Assembly: GCF_003813905.1 (NCBI RefSeq) | Contig: NZ_RPFJ01000003.1 | Location: 5,001-69,000 of the forward strand | Direction: 5' to 3' | DNA from: Aureibaculum marinum | Lineage (GTDB): Bacteria; Bacteroidota; Bacteroidia; Flavobacteriales; Flavobacteriaceae | Length of the DNA stretch: 64,000 nucleotides | Shown: one piece after another, positions 24,030 to 33,143 of the stretch | How positions within the stretch are numbered: position 1 is the first letter of the stretch | Layout of the letters: each line of letters begins with the position of its first letter | Notes under the pieces: model-generated | The model's database searches: none | What the model was told of the DNA's origin: nothing | The model's input: the letters and a program-made list of their open reading frames with translations, nothing else | Translations under genes and position numbers: made by a program

Positions 24030-26879
24030 ATGAAAACGGATTCTTTTACCTTAAGACACCTCGGTCCAAGAGAAGATGACCTATCCGAAATGCTTAACAC
24101 CATTGGTGTTAATAGCCTTGATGAATTGATTGACAATACAATCCCTAATCATATCAAACTTAAAAAACCTTTAAATTTACCTTCGCCAATGAGCGAATAT
24201 GAATTTACTAGTTATATTCAAAATTTATCAAAAAAAAATAAAGAATATAAATCATATATCGGTTTAGGGTATCATCCTACTATTTTACCTGCTGTAATTC
24301 AACGTAATATTTTTGAAAATCCAAGTTGGTACACCTCATATACTCCGTACCAAGCAGAAATTTCTCAAGGACGTTTAGAAGCTCTATTAAATTACCAAAC
24401 CGTAATATCTGATCTTACTGGGTTAGGGTTAGCTAATTCTTCTTTACTTGATGAAGGAACTGCTGCGGCTGAGGCCATGATTATGTTATATAATAACCGT
24501 TCTAGGACTCAAAAGAAAAATGAATCAGTACAATTCTTTGTATCAGATGACGTATTACCACAAACCGTTTCTATTTTAAAAACTCGTTCTGAATCTTTAG
24601 GTATTGAACTTATTTATGGACATCATGAAGAAGTAGAATTTACTTCAAAAGTCTTTGGTGCTATTGTACAATATCCCACAAAAAATGGACAAATTTATGA
24701 TTATACCCATTTTATAGAAAATGCTCATCAACTAGACGTTAAAGTTGTTGTTGCAGCAGACTTGCTGAGTTTAGCTATTTTAAAATCTCCAGGAGAAATG
24801 GGTGCTGATGTTGCCGTAGGCACATCACAACGTTTTGGAATTCCAATGGGGTATGGCGGACCACACGCAGGTTATTTTGCCACTAAAGAAGAATATAAAC
24901 GATCTGTACCAGGTCGCATTATTGGAGTAACCATTGATATGGACGGCAATCATGCTTTAAGAATGGCTTTACAAACCCGAGAACAACATATTAAACGTGA
25001 AAAAGCAACCTCAAACATTTGTACTGCTCAAGTATTATTAGCTGTGATGGCTGGTATGTATGCCGTATATCACGGTGCTAGTGGATTAAAATATATAGCT
25101 AATAAAATACACAGTTTAACTAATATTTTAAATCAAGAGATTAAAAAACTAGGTTTAAAACAAGAAAATACAGCATTTTTTGACACTCTAAAAATAAAAG
25201 TTACTACTGCAAATAGTATTAAAAAAATTGCTGAAGCTTCTAAAATTAACTTGTTGTATTTAGATCATACTACAATTGGTATCTCTTTAAATGAAACTAC
25301 TACAATTAATGATGTAGAAAAAATTGTTTCTATCTTAGCTGAAGCAGAAAAAGTAAAATATTCAGACCATTTAAATTATACTGAGATTATTACAATTCCA
25401 AATGATGTTAAGCGTAATACTGATTTTCTGACACATGAGGTTTTTGAAAGTTATCATTCTGAAACAGAAATGATGCGTTACATCAAAAGATTAGAGAAAA
25501 AGGATATATCCTTAACAGATTCTATGATTTCTTTAGGTTCTTGTACTATGAAATTGAACGCTGCTTCTGAAATGCTACCTTTAAGCTCGAGCAGTTGGAA
25601 TAGTATTCATCCTTTTGTTCCTATAGAACAAGCACAAGGTTACCAAGAAATGTTAAGAGATTTAGAACATTCCTTGAATACTATTACAGGTTTTTCTGCT
25701 ACTTCTTTGCAACCCAACTCAGGAGCTCAAGGTGAATATACTGGATTAAAAGTAATTAGAGCCTACCATGCCTCTCGTGGTGAGTCTCATAGAAACATCT
25801 GTTTAATTCCTGCTTCTGCACATGGCACAAATCCTGCTTCTGCCGTTATGGCTGGTTTAAAAGTAGTAGTAACCAAAACCTCTGAAGATGGAAATATTGA
25901 TGTAGAAGATTTAATAGCTAAGGCAGAATTACATAAAGATAATTTAGCAGCTTTAATGGTTACTTATCCATCTACACATGGGGTTTTTGAAAGTGCAATT
26001 ATGGACATAACAAAAGCCATTCACAAGAATGGAGGACAAGTATACATGGATGGTGCCAATATGAATGCTCAAGTAGGATTAACGAACCCTGCTACTGTTG
26101 GTGCAGATGTTTGCCATTTAAATTTACATAAAACATTTGCCATTCCTCATGGTGGTGGCGGTCCTGGGGTTGGTCCAATATGTGTAGCAAAACACTTAGC
26201 TCCATTTTTACCCTCAAATCCAATAGTAAAAACTGGAGGACAACACGCTATTACTGCAGTTTCTTCAGCACCTTGGGGTTCTGCCTTAGTCGATTTAATT
26301 TCATATGGTTATATTAAAATGCTAGGTGCAGATGGTTTAACTAACGCTACCAAATTTGCTATTTTAAACGCAAATTATATCAAATCTAAACTAGAGAAGC
26401 ATTTCAAAATTCTTTATACTGGAGAAAATGGCTTTGCTGCACATGAAATGATTGTAGATTTTAGAGAGTTTAAAGAAAAAGGTATTGAAGTAGGTGATAT
26501 TGCAAAACGATTGATGGATTATGGCTTCCATGCTCCTACCCTATCATTTCCTGTTGCTGGTACCTTAATGATTGAACCTACTGAAAGTGAAAGTAAACAA
26601 GAATTAGATCGTTTTTGTGATGCTCTAATTTCTATAAAGTCAGAAATTGAAGCTTATAAGGAAGGACAAGATTCTGTTCTAAAAAATGCACCACATACAC
26701 AAAGTATGCTAACCGCTGATGAATGGAAGTTTAGTTATTCTCGAAAAGAAGCTGCATTTCCTTTACCTTATATCTCAACAAGCAAATTTTGGCCACCAGT
26801 ACGTAGAGTAGACGATGCCTATGGTGATAGAAATTTAGTTTGTAGCTGTACCCCTATTGAAGATTATGTAGAAGCGTAA
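24030..26879 (+). CDS. gcvP: Glycine dehydrogenase (decarboxylating), P-protein
   Basis: The PLP-dependent subunit of the glycine cleavage system; it decarboxylates glycine and passes the aminomethyl group to the lipoyl H-protein. The 949-aa length is that of the single-chain (fused) form. The PLP lysine is K701 in HLNLHKTFAIPHGGGGPG, and the N-terminal half contains the related QTREQHIKREKATSNICTAQ segment. gcvH and gcvT are not in the window. The gene is monocistronic, with its own -7 box and a leader with an inverted repeat, and ends in a long terminator. Confidence 0.97.
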   Translation: MKTDSFTLRHLGPREDDLSEMLNTIGVNSLDELIDNTIPNHIKLKKPLNLPSPMSEYEFTSYIQNLSKKNKEYKSYIGLGYHPTILPAVIQRNIFENPSWYTSYTPYQAEISQGRLEALLNYQTVISDLTGLGLANSSLLDEGTAAAEAMIMLYNNRSRTQKKNESVQFFVSDDVLPQTVSILKTRSESLGIELIYGHHEEVEFTSKVFGAIVQYPTKNGQIYDYTHFIENAHQLDVKVVVAADLLSLAILKSPGEMGADVAVGTSQRFGIPMGYGGPHAGYFATKEEYKRSVPGRIIGVTIDMDGNHALRMALQTREQHIKREKATSNICTAQVLLAVMAGMYAVYHGASGLKYIANKIHSLTNILNQEIKKLGLKQENTAFFDTLKIKVTTANSIKKIAEASKINLLYLDHTTIGISLNETTTINDVEKIVSILAEAEKVKYSDHLNYTEIITIPNDVKRNTDFLTHEVFESYHSETEMMRYIKRLEKKDISLTDSMISLGSCTMKLNAASEMLPLSSSSWNSIHPFVPIEQAQGYQEMLRDLEHSLNTITGFSATSLQPNSGAQGEYTGLKVIRAYHASRGESHRNICLIPASAHGTNPASAVMAGLKVVVTKTSEDGNIDVEDLIAKAELHKDNLAALMVTYPSTHGVFESAIMDITKAIHKNGGQVYMDGANMNAQVGLTNPATVGADVCHLNLHKTFAIPHGGGGPGVGPICVAKHLAPFLPSNPIVKTGGQHAITAVSSAPWGSALVDLISYGYIKMLGADGLTNATKFAILNANYIKSKLEKHFKILYTGENGFAAHEMIVDFREFKEKGIEVGDIAKRLMDYGFHAPTLSFPVAGTLMIEPTESESKQELDRFCDALISIKSEIEAYKEGQDSVLKNAPHTQSMLTADEWKFSYSRKEAAFPLPYISTSKFWPPVRRVDDAYGDRNLVCSCTPIEDYVEA

Positions 26880-26939
26880 ACAGCTTTTTTAACCATAATA
26901 TTTATTGGTTGGTAAGAGACAAGCCAATAATAATTAACT

Positions 26940-26989
26940 GTCAAACACATTTTATTTTAAGTAGTTATTTTTAATAAAATGTGTTTGAC
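26940..26989. terminator. Terminator after gcvP
   Basis: A perfect 17-bp stem (26940-26956 with 26973-26989) with a 16-nt loop is followed by a T-rich stretch. A second weaker hairpin of TTATTGG/CCAATAA type lies just before it at about 26902-26930. Confidence 0.75.
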
Positions 26990-27044
26990 CTTCTTTTTTA
27001 AAATTTTTTTTCACATTCAGCTTTTAAAATAAAATGAAAATAAA

Positions 27045-27782
27045 ATGTTTAGACATCAAGGTAAAAGCAGAACTTTAAAACACAATCTGCGAATTGCCAC
27101 AATTTTGTCCTTTGTTGCAGGAGTTGTGAATGTGACAGGATTTTTAGCTTTTAATCAATTAACAACCAATGTAACTGGACATTTTGCTCTGTTTATCAGT
27201 GATGTTGCTAATTTTGAGGTTTGGAAAGGTACCATTTACTTTCTCTATATTTTTTCCTTTCTCTTTGGTTCTTTTATATCTAGTTTCTTAATTGAAAAAT
27301 TCAAAGAAAATAAAAAACTCAATATTTTTGTTTTACCAACAATAATTGAAGGCTTAATACTAGTATCAATTGCAGTTATAGGTAATACTAGTATTGTAAA
27401 ATATACCGACTTAATTGTTTGTGCTTTACTATTTGCAATGGGCCTTCAAAACTCTTTTGTGACCAAAATATCTAATGCTATTGTAAGAACTACTCATCTT
27501 ACAGGTCTTTTTACAGATTTAGGAATTGAACTCTCTCAATTATTTTTCCCCCACACACATCCAAATCCCGATAAAATTAAAGCAACTATAAAACTTCGTA
27601 TTTATATTATTTGCTTTTTCTTTATGGGAGGTATCATTGGTGGTTTCATTTACTCAAGACTACAACTAGAATTAAACACCTTAATATTTGCTGCAATAAT
27701 TCTATTCCTTAGCTTATTTTACGATGATATGAGATATCAACTAATTAGAACAAAAAGAAAATTTGAACAAAGACACTTATAG
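27045..27782 (+). CDS. DUF1275 (YoaK) family membrane protein
   Basis: A 245-aa inner-membrane protein with about six hydrophobic segments. The conserved DUF1275 features are an early FVAGVVNVTGFLAF helix, NVTGHFALF, and the ALLFAMGLQNSFVTKIS region with TTHLTG. No biochemical role is established for the family. It is monocistronic between gcvP and rlmF. Confidence 0.85.
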   Translation: MFRHQGKSRTLKHNLRIATILSFVAGVVNVTGFLAFNQLTTNVTGHFALFISDVANFEVWKGTIYFLYIFSFLFGSFISSFLIEKFKENKKLNIFVLPTIIEGLILVSIAVIGNTSIVKYTDLIVCALLFAMGLQNSFVTKISNAIVRTTHLTGLFTDLGIELSQLFFPHTHPNPDKIKATIKLRIYIICFFFMGGIIGGFIYSRLQLELNTLIFAAIILFLSLFYDDMRYQLIRTKRKFEQRHL

Positions 27783-27963
27783 CCAATTCGTAAAAGACTA
27801 TAACACTCAAAATAATTTAGCTTTTATATTTTATATATTTTGTTTCCTTAAATAAGTGCACAAACATTTATCACTTAAGGTTCAGCTATATTCAAATTTC
27901 AAACTACTACTTTATAAAAAATATGGTGTTTTAAACCATCACGATGCTGTCAATTATTTACCA

Positions 27964-27971
27964 TATTTTTG
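27964..27971 (+). promoter_or_regulatory. -7 box of rlmF
   Basis: TATTTTTG at 27964-27971 lies 22 nt before the ATG at 27994 and inside the longer open frame, so it supports the shorter start. Confidence 0.5.
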
Positions 27972-27993
27972 CGTTTATAATACATCAATTAAA

Positions 27994-28971
27994 ATGGACT
28001 CAAAAGAAACCAATTCTATAAAATCTAATTTACATCCTCGAAATAAAAACAGAGACCGATATGATTTAAAAGCATTGGTTAAAATAAATCCAGAATTAAC
28101 ATCTTTTGTAAAGCCAAATAAATATGGCAATGCTTCAATAGATTTTTCAAACCCAAAAGCAGTAAAAAACTTAAACAAAGCCTTATTAAACCATTATTAT
28201 GGAATTAAGTATTGGGATTTTCCAGATAAAAATTTATGTCCTCCTATTCCTGGAAGGGCAGATTACATCCATTATATTGCAGATTTATTATGCGAATATA
28301 ATTTTGGAAAAATCCCTACTGGAGACAAAATTACTTGTTTAGATGTGGGCGTTGGGGCCAGCTGTATTTATCCAATAATAGGTGTTATTGAATACGGTTG
28401 GAATTTTATTGGGTCAGACATTAATTCCAAATCCATAGATACTTCACAAAATATTATTACTTCAAACTCAATTCTTCAAGGCAAAATCAATTTAAGAATT
28501 CAAGAAAATCCTAAAGATATTTTTTATGGAATACTTACTCATAATGATATAATTGACTCTACTCTTTGCAACCCTCCGTTTCATGCTTCAATTAAAGAAG
28601 CTCAGAAAGGAACATTGCGAAAAGTTCAAAATTTATCAGGTAAAAAAGTTACAAACCCACAACTTAATTTCTCCGGAATTTATGATGAATTAATTTGTGA
28701 TGGTGGAGAGTCTAAATTTATCGCAACAATGGTAAGAGAAAGTAAAAAGTTCTCTAAAAACTGTTATTGGTTTACCACTTTAGTATCAAAACAATCAAAT
28801 CTTAAAAAAATTTATAAAATACTTGATAAATATGAGGCCATTGAGGTTAAAATAATACCAATGGGAACTAGCAACAAATCAACTAGAATTGTGGCATGGA
28901 CTTTTTTAAACAAATCAGAGCAAAAGCACTGGAAACTAAACAGATGGAAAATAAAAAAAGAAAAAAATTAA
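27994..28971 (+). CDS. rlmF: 23S rRNA (adenine-1618-N6)-methyltransferase
   Basis: Methylates A1618 of 23S rRNA (E. coli numbering). The 325-aa protein has the family N-terminus LHPRNKNRDRYDLKALV, the SAM-binding segment LDVGVGASCIYPIIG and the catalytic NPPF motif (CNPPFHAS). The frame is open upstream to a GTG at 27856, but those 46 residues match nothing in the family and the -7 box at 27964 lies inside them, so I start at ATG 27994. Confidence 0.93.
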   Translation: MDSKETNSIKSNLHPRNKNRDRYDLKALVKINPELTSFVKPNKYGNASIDFSNPKAVKNLNKALLNHYYGIKYWDFPDKNLCPPIPGRADYIHYIADLLCEYNFGKIPTGDKITCLDVGVGASCIYPIIGVIEYGWNFIGSDINSKSIDTSQNIITSNSILQGKINLRIQENPKDIFYGILTHNDIIDSTLCNPPFHASIKEAQKGTLRKVQNLSGKKVTNPQLNFSGIYDELICDGGESKFIATMVRESKKFSKNCYWFTTLVSKQSNLKKIYKILDKYEAIEVKIIPMGTSNKSTRIVAWTFLNKSEQKHWKLNRWKIKKEKN

Positions 28972-29077
28972 AATATTTTAATACTACAAAAATACTCCTT
29001 TTAATTGAGATTATTGACCAAATTTAAGCAACTAAAAGAAAAATCAATTGTTTCTTTTAGAACTACCTTTAAAATAG

Positions 29078-29097
29078 TATTTTTGTAACTAAGTTTG
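29078..29097 (+). promoter_or_regulatory. Two adjacent -7-like boxes before pdhA
   Basis: TATTTTTG (29078-29085) and TAAGTTTG (29090-29097) both match TAnnTTTG, 33 and 21 nt before the pdhA start. Neither has a well-spaced TTG upstream. Confidence 0.4.
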
Positions 29098-29118
29098 TAA
29101 CTATTACATTTTAACAAG

Positions 29119-30114
29119 ATGAAGGAAATTACTAAAGAGACCTACCTTAAATGGTACAAAGACATGCTTTTTTGGCGTAAGTTTGAAGATAAATTAGCTG
29201 CAGTTTACATTCAGCAAAAAGTTAGAGGTTTTTTACACCTCTATAATGGACAAGAGGCTGTGTTGGCAGGAGCTTTACACGCTATGGACTTAACTAAAGA
29301 TAAAATGATTACCGCTTACCGAAATCACGTTCAACCTATTGGTATGGGCGTAGATCCTAAACGAGTTATGGCTGAATTATACGGTAAAGAAACTGGAACT
29401 TCACATGGTATGGGAGGTTCAATGCACATTTTTTCTAAAGAACACCGTTTTTATGGTGGGCATGGTATTGTTGGAGGTCAAATTCCTTTAGGTGCCGGAA
29501 TTGCTTTTGCTGATAAATACAAAGGAAGTGATGCTGTAACATTGACTTGCTTTGGTGATGGTGCAGCAAGACAAGGATCTTTACATGAAACTTTTAACAT
29601 GGCTATGCTATGGAAACTTCCTGTAGTTTTTGTGGTAGAAAATAACGGTTATGCTATGGGAACATCAGTAAAACGTACAGCAAATCACGAAGATATTTGG
29701 AAATTAGGCTTAGGTTATGACATGCCTAGTAAACCTGTAGATGGAATGAACCCTGTTAAAGTTGCAGAAGCCATGTACGAAGCAATTGAACATGCGAGAA
29801 AAGATGGACCTTACTTCTTAGAAGTAAAAACATACAGATATAGAGGGCATTCTATGAGTGACGCTCAAAGTTATAGAACCAAAGATGAAGTTGCAGAATA
29901 CAAGAAAATTGATCCTATTACTCAGGTTTTAGATGTAATAAAAAAGGAAAATTATGCTACTGATGATGAAATAAAAGCAATAAATAAAGAAGTTAAAGAT
30001 AAAGTTGATGAATGTGAAAAATTTGCAGAAGAATCTCCTTATCCAAATAAACAATTATTATATGATGTAGTTTACGAACAGGAAGATTATCCATTTCTTA
30101 AACATAGATTATAA
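29119..30114 (+). CDS. pdhA: Pyruvate dehydrogenase E1 component, alpha subunit
   Basis: The thiamine-diphosphate subunit that decarboxylates pyruvate. The 331-aa protein contains the TPP motif running from CFGDGAARQGSLHE to VVENNGYAMGTS, and the phosphorylation-loop-like YRYRGHSMSD segment. It is 43 nt upstream of pdhC in one operon. The E1 beta gene is not here, so it must lie elsewhere, an arrangement known in Bacteroidota. Confidence 0.96.
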   Translation: MKEITKETYLKWYKDMLFWRKFEDKLAAVYIQQKVRGFLHLYNGQEAVLAGALHAMDLTKDKMITAYRNHVQPIGMGVDPKRVMAELYGKETGTSHGMGGSMHIFSKEHRFYGGHGIVGGQIPLGAGIAFADKYKGSDAVTLTCFGDGAARQGSLHETFNMAMLWKLPVVFVVENNGYAMGTSVKRTANHEDIWKLGLGYDMPSKPVDGMNPVKVAEAMYEAIEHARKDGPYFLEVKTYRYRGHSMSDAQSYRTKDEVAEYKKIDPITQVLDVIKKENYATDDEIKAINKEVKDKVDECEKFAEESPYPNKQLLYDVVYEQEDYPFLKHRL

Positions 30115-30157
30115 AAATATAACGAAGCAATAAGAATAAAGTTTTAAAATTAAATTT

Positions 30158-31789
30158 ATGGCAGAAATAATTAACATGCCCCGTTTGAGTGACACCATGG
30201 AAGAAGGTGTAGTAGCTAAATGGTTAAAAAAAGTTGGCGATAAAGTTAGTGAAGGCGATATACTTGCTGAAATAGAAACTGATAAAGCAACGATGGAATT
30301 TGAGTCCTTTTATGAAGGCACTCTACTTTATATTGGAATTCAAGAAGGCGAAACGTCAAAAGTTGATACAATGTTGGCTATTATTGGTGAAGAAGGTGAA
30401 GATATTTCTGATTTATTAAACCGTAAAGAAGAGTCTGTTGAAAGTGGTGCGAAAGAAGAAAAAACAGAAACTAAAGAAGAATCTAAATCTAGCAGTTCTG
30501 ACATTAATCTTCCTGAAGGTGTAGAAATTATTACCATGCCTCGTTTAAGTGATACCATGACAGAAGGAACGGTAGCAACTTGGTTAAAAAAGGAAGGTGA
30601 TAGCATTAAAGAAGGAGATATTCTTGCTGAAATAGAAACAGACAAAGCTACCATGGAATTTGAGTCTTTTTATGAAGGCACTTTACTCTACGTTGGAATC
30701 AATGAAGGAGAAACTGCGGCTGTTGATAGCGTATTAGCTGTTGTAGGTGAAAAAGATACAGATATTAGTGGATTAATAACCGCTATTAAATCTGGAGCTT
30801 TTTCAAAAGATGATGATGCTAAAAAAGAAGAAAAACCTGCTGCTAAAAAAGAAGAACCTAAAAGTACTCCCGCACTTGCTCAAAAATCTGAACCAGCCCC
30901 TTCTCAGCAAGTAAATGTTACAACTTCTACTTCTGGAGGACGCATAATAGCTTCTCCTTTAGCAAAAAAAATAGCAAAAGAAAAAGGTATTAATCTTGCT
31001 CAAGTTAAAGGAACTGGAACTGGTGGACGCATAGTAAAAAATGATGTAGAAAACTTTACACCTAGCCAAAGTGGATTATCTACAATGCCTTTTGTACCTA
31101 CTGGAGAAGAGAGTTTTGAAGAAATACCAAACTCTCAAATGCGTAAAACAATTGCTCGTAGATTAGGAGAATCTAAATTTACAGCTCCACATTACTATTT
31201 GAATGTAGAATTCAATATGGACAATGCCATAGCTTTTAGAGAGCAATTTAACTCTGTACCTGACACTAAGATATCTTATAATGATATGGTTGTTAAGGCT
31301 GTAGCTTTATCTTTAAAACAACATCCTCAAGTAAATTCTCAATGGTTTGATGACAAAATGCGTATCAATAAACATGTACATATTGGTGTAGCAGTTGCTG
31401 TTGAAGATGGTTTATTAGTACCTGTACTAAAATTTGCTGATGAACAAAGCTTACAACAAATTGGTGCAAAAGTAAAAGAATATGCTGGCAAAGCAAGAGA
31501 TAAAAAATTAACACCACAAGAAATGGAAGGTAGTACTTTTACTGTTTCTAATTTAGGTATGTATGGAATTACTGATTTTACTTCAATTATAAATCAACCT
31601 AATTCTGCGATTTTATCTGTTGGTGCTATTGTTCAAAAACCAATTGTTAAAAACGGTCAAATTGTTGTTGGTAATACCATGAAATTGACTTTAGCTTGTG
31701 ATCACAGAACTGTTGATGGAGCTACGGGAGCTCAGTTTCTACTAACTCTTAAAGGATATATTGAAAATCCTGTTACCATGTTGGTATAA
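30158..31789 (+). CDS. pdhC: Pyruvate dehydrogenase E2, dihydrolipoyl acetyltransferase
   Basis: Transfers acetyl groups from its lipoyl arms to CoA and forms the PDH core. The 543 residues carry two nearly identical lipoyl domains (about 1-80 and 121-200) with lipoylated lysines K43 and K163 in ETDKATMEF, a charged linker, a peripheral subunit-binding domain (about 263-300, SPLAKKIAKEKG) and the catalytic domain ending with the active site H516-R-T-V-D520-G. The two lipoyl domains are also highly alike as DNA (about 30160-30410 and 30520-30770), a recent internal duplication or gene-conversion product. Confidence 0.97.
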   Translation: MAEIINMPRLSDTMEEGVVAKWLKKVGDKVSEGDILAEIETDKATMEFESFYEGTLLYIGIQEGETSKVDTMLAIIGEEGEDISDLLNRKEESVESGAKEEKTETKEESKSSSSDINLPEGVEIITMPRLSDTMTEGTVATWLKKEGDSIKEGDILAEIETDKATMEFESFYEGTLLYVGINEGETAAVDSVLAVVGEKDTDISGLITAIKSGAFSKDDDAKKEEKPAAKKEEPKSTPALAQKSEPAPSQQVNVTTSTSGGRIIASPLAKKIAKEKGINLAQVKGTGTGGRIVKNDVENFTPSQSGLSTMPFVPTGEESFEEIPNSQMRKTIARRLGESKFTAPHYYLNVEFNMDNAIAFREQFNSVPDTKISYNDMVVKAVALSLKQHPQVNSQWFDDKMRINKHVHIGVAVAVEDGLLVPVLKFADEQSLQQIGAKVKEYAGKARDKKLTPQEMEGSTFTVSNLGMYGITDFTSIINQPNSAILSVGAIVQKPIVKNGQIVVGNTMKLTLACDHRTVDGATGAQFLLTLKGYIENPVTMLV

Positions 31790-31845
31790 TTAATTACATT
31801 ATTAAGTCTTCCTGATATAGGTTGACCATTATTTATAATTTAATT

Positions 31846-31877
31846 AAACCAGAGAAGTAAACTTCTCTGGTTTTTTT
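31846..31877 (+). terminator. Terminator of the pdhA-pdhC operon
   Basis: A 13-nt arm (31846-31858) pairs perfectly with 31861-31873 and continues into a T-tract, 57 nt after the pdhC stop. Confidence 0.92.
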
Positions 31878-31902
31878 CTTTCTAAACTAAAATTTTTCAA
31901 TT

Positions 31903-32397
31903 TCAATTTTTATCTACTTCCTTTTTTAATGGAGAATGATGTTCATGAACTATTTTCCATCCCTTTTTGGTTTTAACAAAAAGCAGAGTAATCTGATCAT
32001 TTACAACTACTAAATCTTCACCAAATTTTAAATGAAAATCAGAATGAAATGTCACATTGGCCACATCTCCATAAACAGCTATTTGCATATCTTTTGCATC
32101 AAATTTTACTACTTCGGTAACGGCTCCAAATACTTCACGTTCAAACGCTTCATTGGCTTCTCCACCATTACGAAGCTCTCCATTTTTAAATTCTGTAAAC
32201 TTTGAACCATAGGCATGAAAACCTATTAATTTATCCATGTCTCCATCTTTGAGACTTTGAGCTATTTCACCAAAGATTTCAATTATTTCTTGCTTCGCTT
32301 CAGGAAATTCATCCTTAATAAGATCTCCTTGTGCATAACTGTTTGTCATAAGTAATCCGAAAAGCATTATAAATGCTAATGTTAATCTTGTTTTCAT
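31903..32397 (-). CDS. Secreted NTF2-like (SnoaL-type) protein
   Basis: A 164-aa exported protein: a signal peptide (residues 1-22, ending NSYAQ) precedes a cone-shaped NTF2-like domain with the pattern seen in SnoaL-like proteins, ending VFVKTKKGWKIVHEHHSPL-like (LLFVKTKKGWKIVHEHHS). The family includes both enzymes and binding proteins; no catalytic residues can be assigned. It is 40 nt downstream of the decayed FAD-oxidase reading frame on the same strand and may once have formed an operon with it. Confidence 0.78.
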   Translation of the reverse strand: MKTRLTLAFIMLFGLLMTNSYAQGDLIKDEFPEAKQEIIEIFGEIAQSLKDGDMDKLIGFHAYGSKFTEFKNGELRNGGEANEAFEREVFGAVTEVVKFDAKDMQIAVYGDVANVTFHSDFHLKFGEDLVVVNDQITLLFVKTKKGWKIVHEHHSPLKKEVDKN

Positions 32398-32437
32398 AAT
32401 TTTAAGTTTATTAATGTTAATTAGTTATTTTTTTAAT

Positions 32438-32887
32438 TTAGCAAGTTGGTTTGATATTCTGATTTACCGAAAAAAAGTTATTTGGGTCATATTTCCTTTT
32501 TATTTCAGTCAAACGAGGGTAATTATGTTTGTAACTTGCTTTAATACAATTTTGTCCCTCATCCATCATAAAATTAGAATAAGCCCCGCCAGAAGAATAA
32601 GGATGACAAGCTTTCCAATACTCTTTGCACCAGATGGTAATTTTAGCGGCAATTTCGGGACTCGAATCAACACCAACATAAACGCCTGAATAATTTGCAT
32701 ATTTGTATGCCTATGCGGTTTCATTTTTACCTACTCTACTTGCTGCACCACTAATAGGATACAAATGCATTGTAGAACGTGGTATTGGTATATTGGATCC
32801 AAATTTTAAATGTTAAATTCTTAATTCTGGCCCCAATTCAGAAAAAAAATCGCCTCTCCAATACCAAAGAGTAATCATTATTAACCT
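32438..32887 (-). pseudogene. Decayed FAD-linked oxidase (berberine-bridge type), C-terminal remnant
   Basis: One minus-strand frame reads as the C-terminal third of a BBE-type FAD-linked oxidoreductase: WYWRGDFFSELGPELRI, then STMHLYPISGAASRVGKN, SSGGAYSNFMMDEGQN and KYDPNNFFSVNQNIKP before the natural stop at 32438-32440. Two in-frame stops break it, TAA at 32813-32815 and TAG at 32711-32713. Upstream of about 32887 the homology ends, so the FAD-binding N-terminus is missing. It is therefore a truncated pseudogene. All pieces are in the same frame, so the damage is nonsense mutations plus a deletion and not frameshifts. Confidence 0.85.
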
Positions 32888-33085
32888 AACAATTATTTCT
32901 TTGTTTGGATTCATTACCTCTTACTTTTTAAATACGTTTAGTTAATTATTTTAAAAAGAATAAATTCTAATTTTAAAATAATTTTACTAATTATAAGCGA
33001 CTTACAAGGTAATAAAATTACTACGTCGTTAATAGGGGGTTTTTCCCCTTTTTTAATCTTTAAGTTTATAGGTATTATGTTCATA

Positions 33086-33119
33086 AAAAAAGCTTGAAAT
33101 ATTAATTTCAAGCTTTTTT
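33086..33119. terminator. Bidirectional hairpin terminator after the LysM gene
   Basis: A perfect 15-bp stem (33086-33100 with 33105-33119) with loop ATTA has A and T tracts at its ends. It lies 25 nt beyond the 3' end of the minus-strand LysM gene. Confidence 0.9.
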
Positions 33120-33143
33120 AAATTATATTATCAAAGTAATAAG

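Noticed and set aside
30160-30770. Tandem repeat of about 360 bp as a mobile or assembly artefact
   Set aside because: It encodes the two lipoyl domains of PdhC in frame, a normal feature of E2 proteins.
32414-32689. Plus-strand frame of 91 codons
   Set aside because: It is antisense to the FAD-oxidase remnant; the minus strand reads as a recognisable C-terminal domain and the plus strand does not.
33025-33060. GGGG-TTTTT-CCCC hairpin as a separate terminator
   Set aside because: The stem is only 4-5 bp and no gene on the plus strand ends before it; the strong terminator at 33086-33119 explains the LysM gene end.
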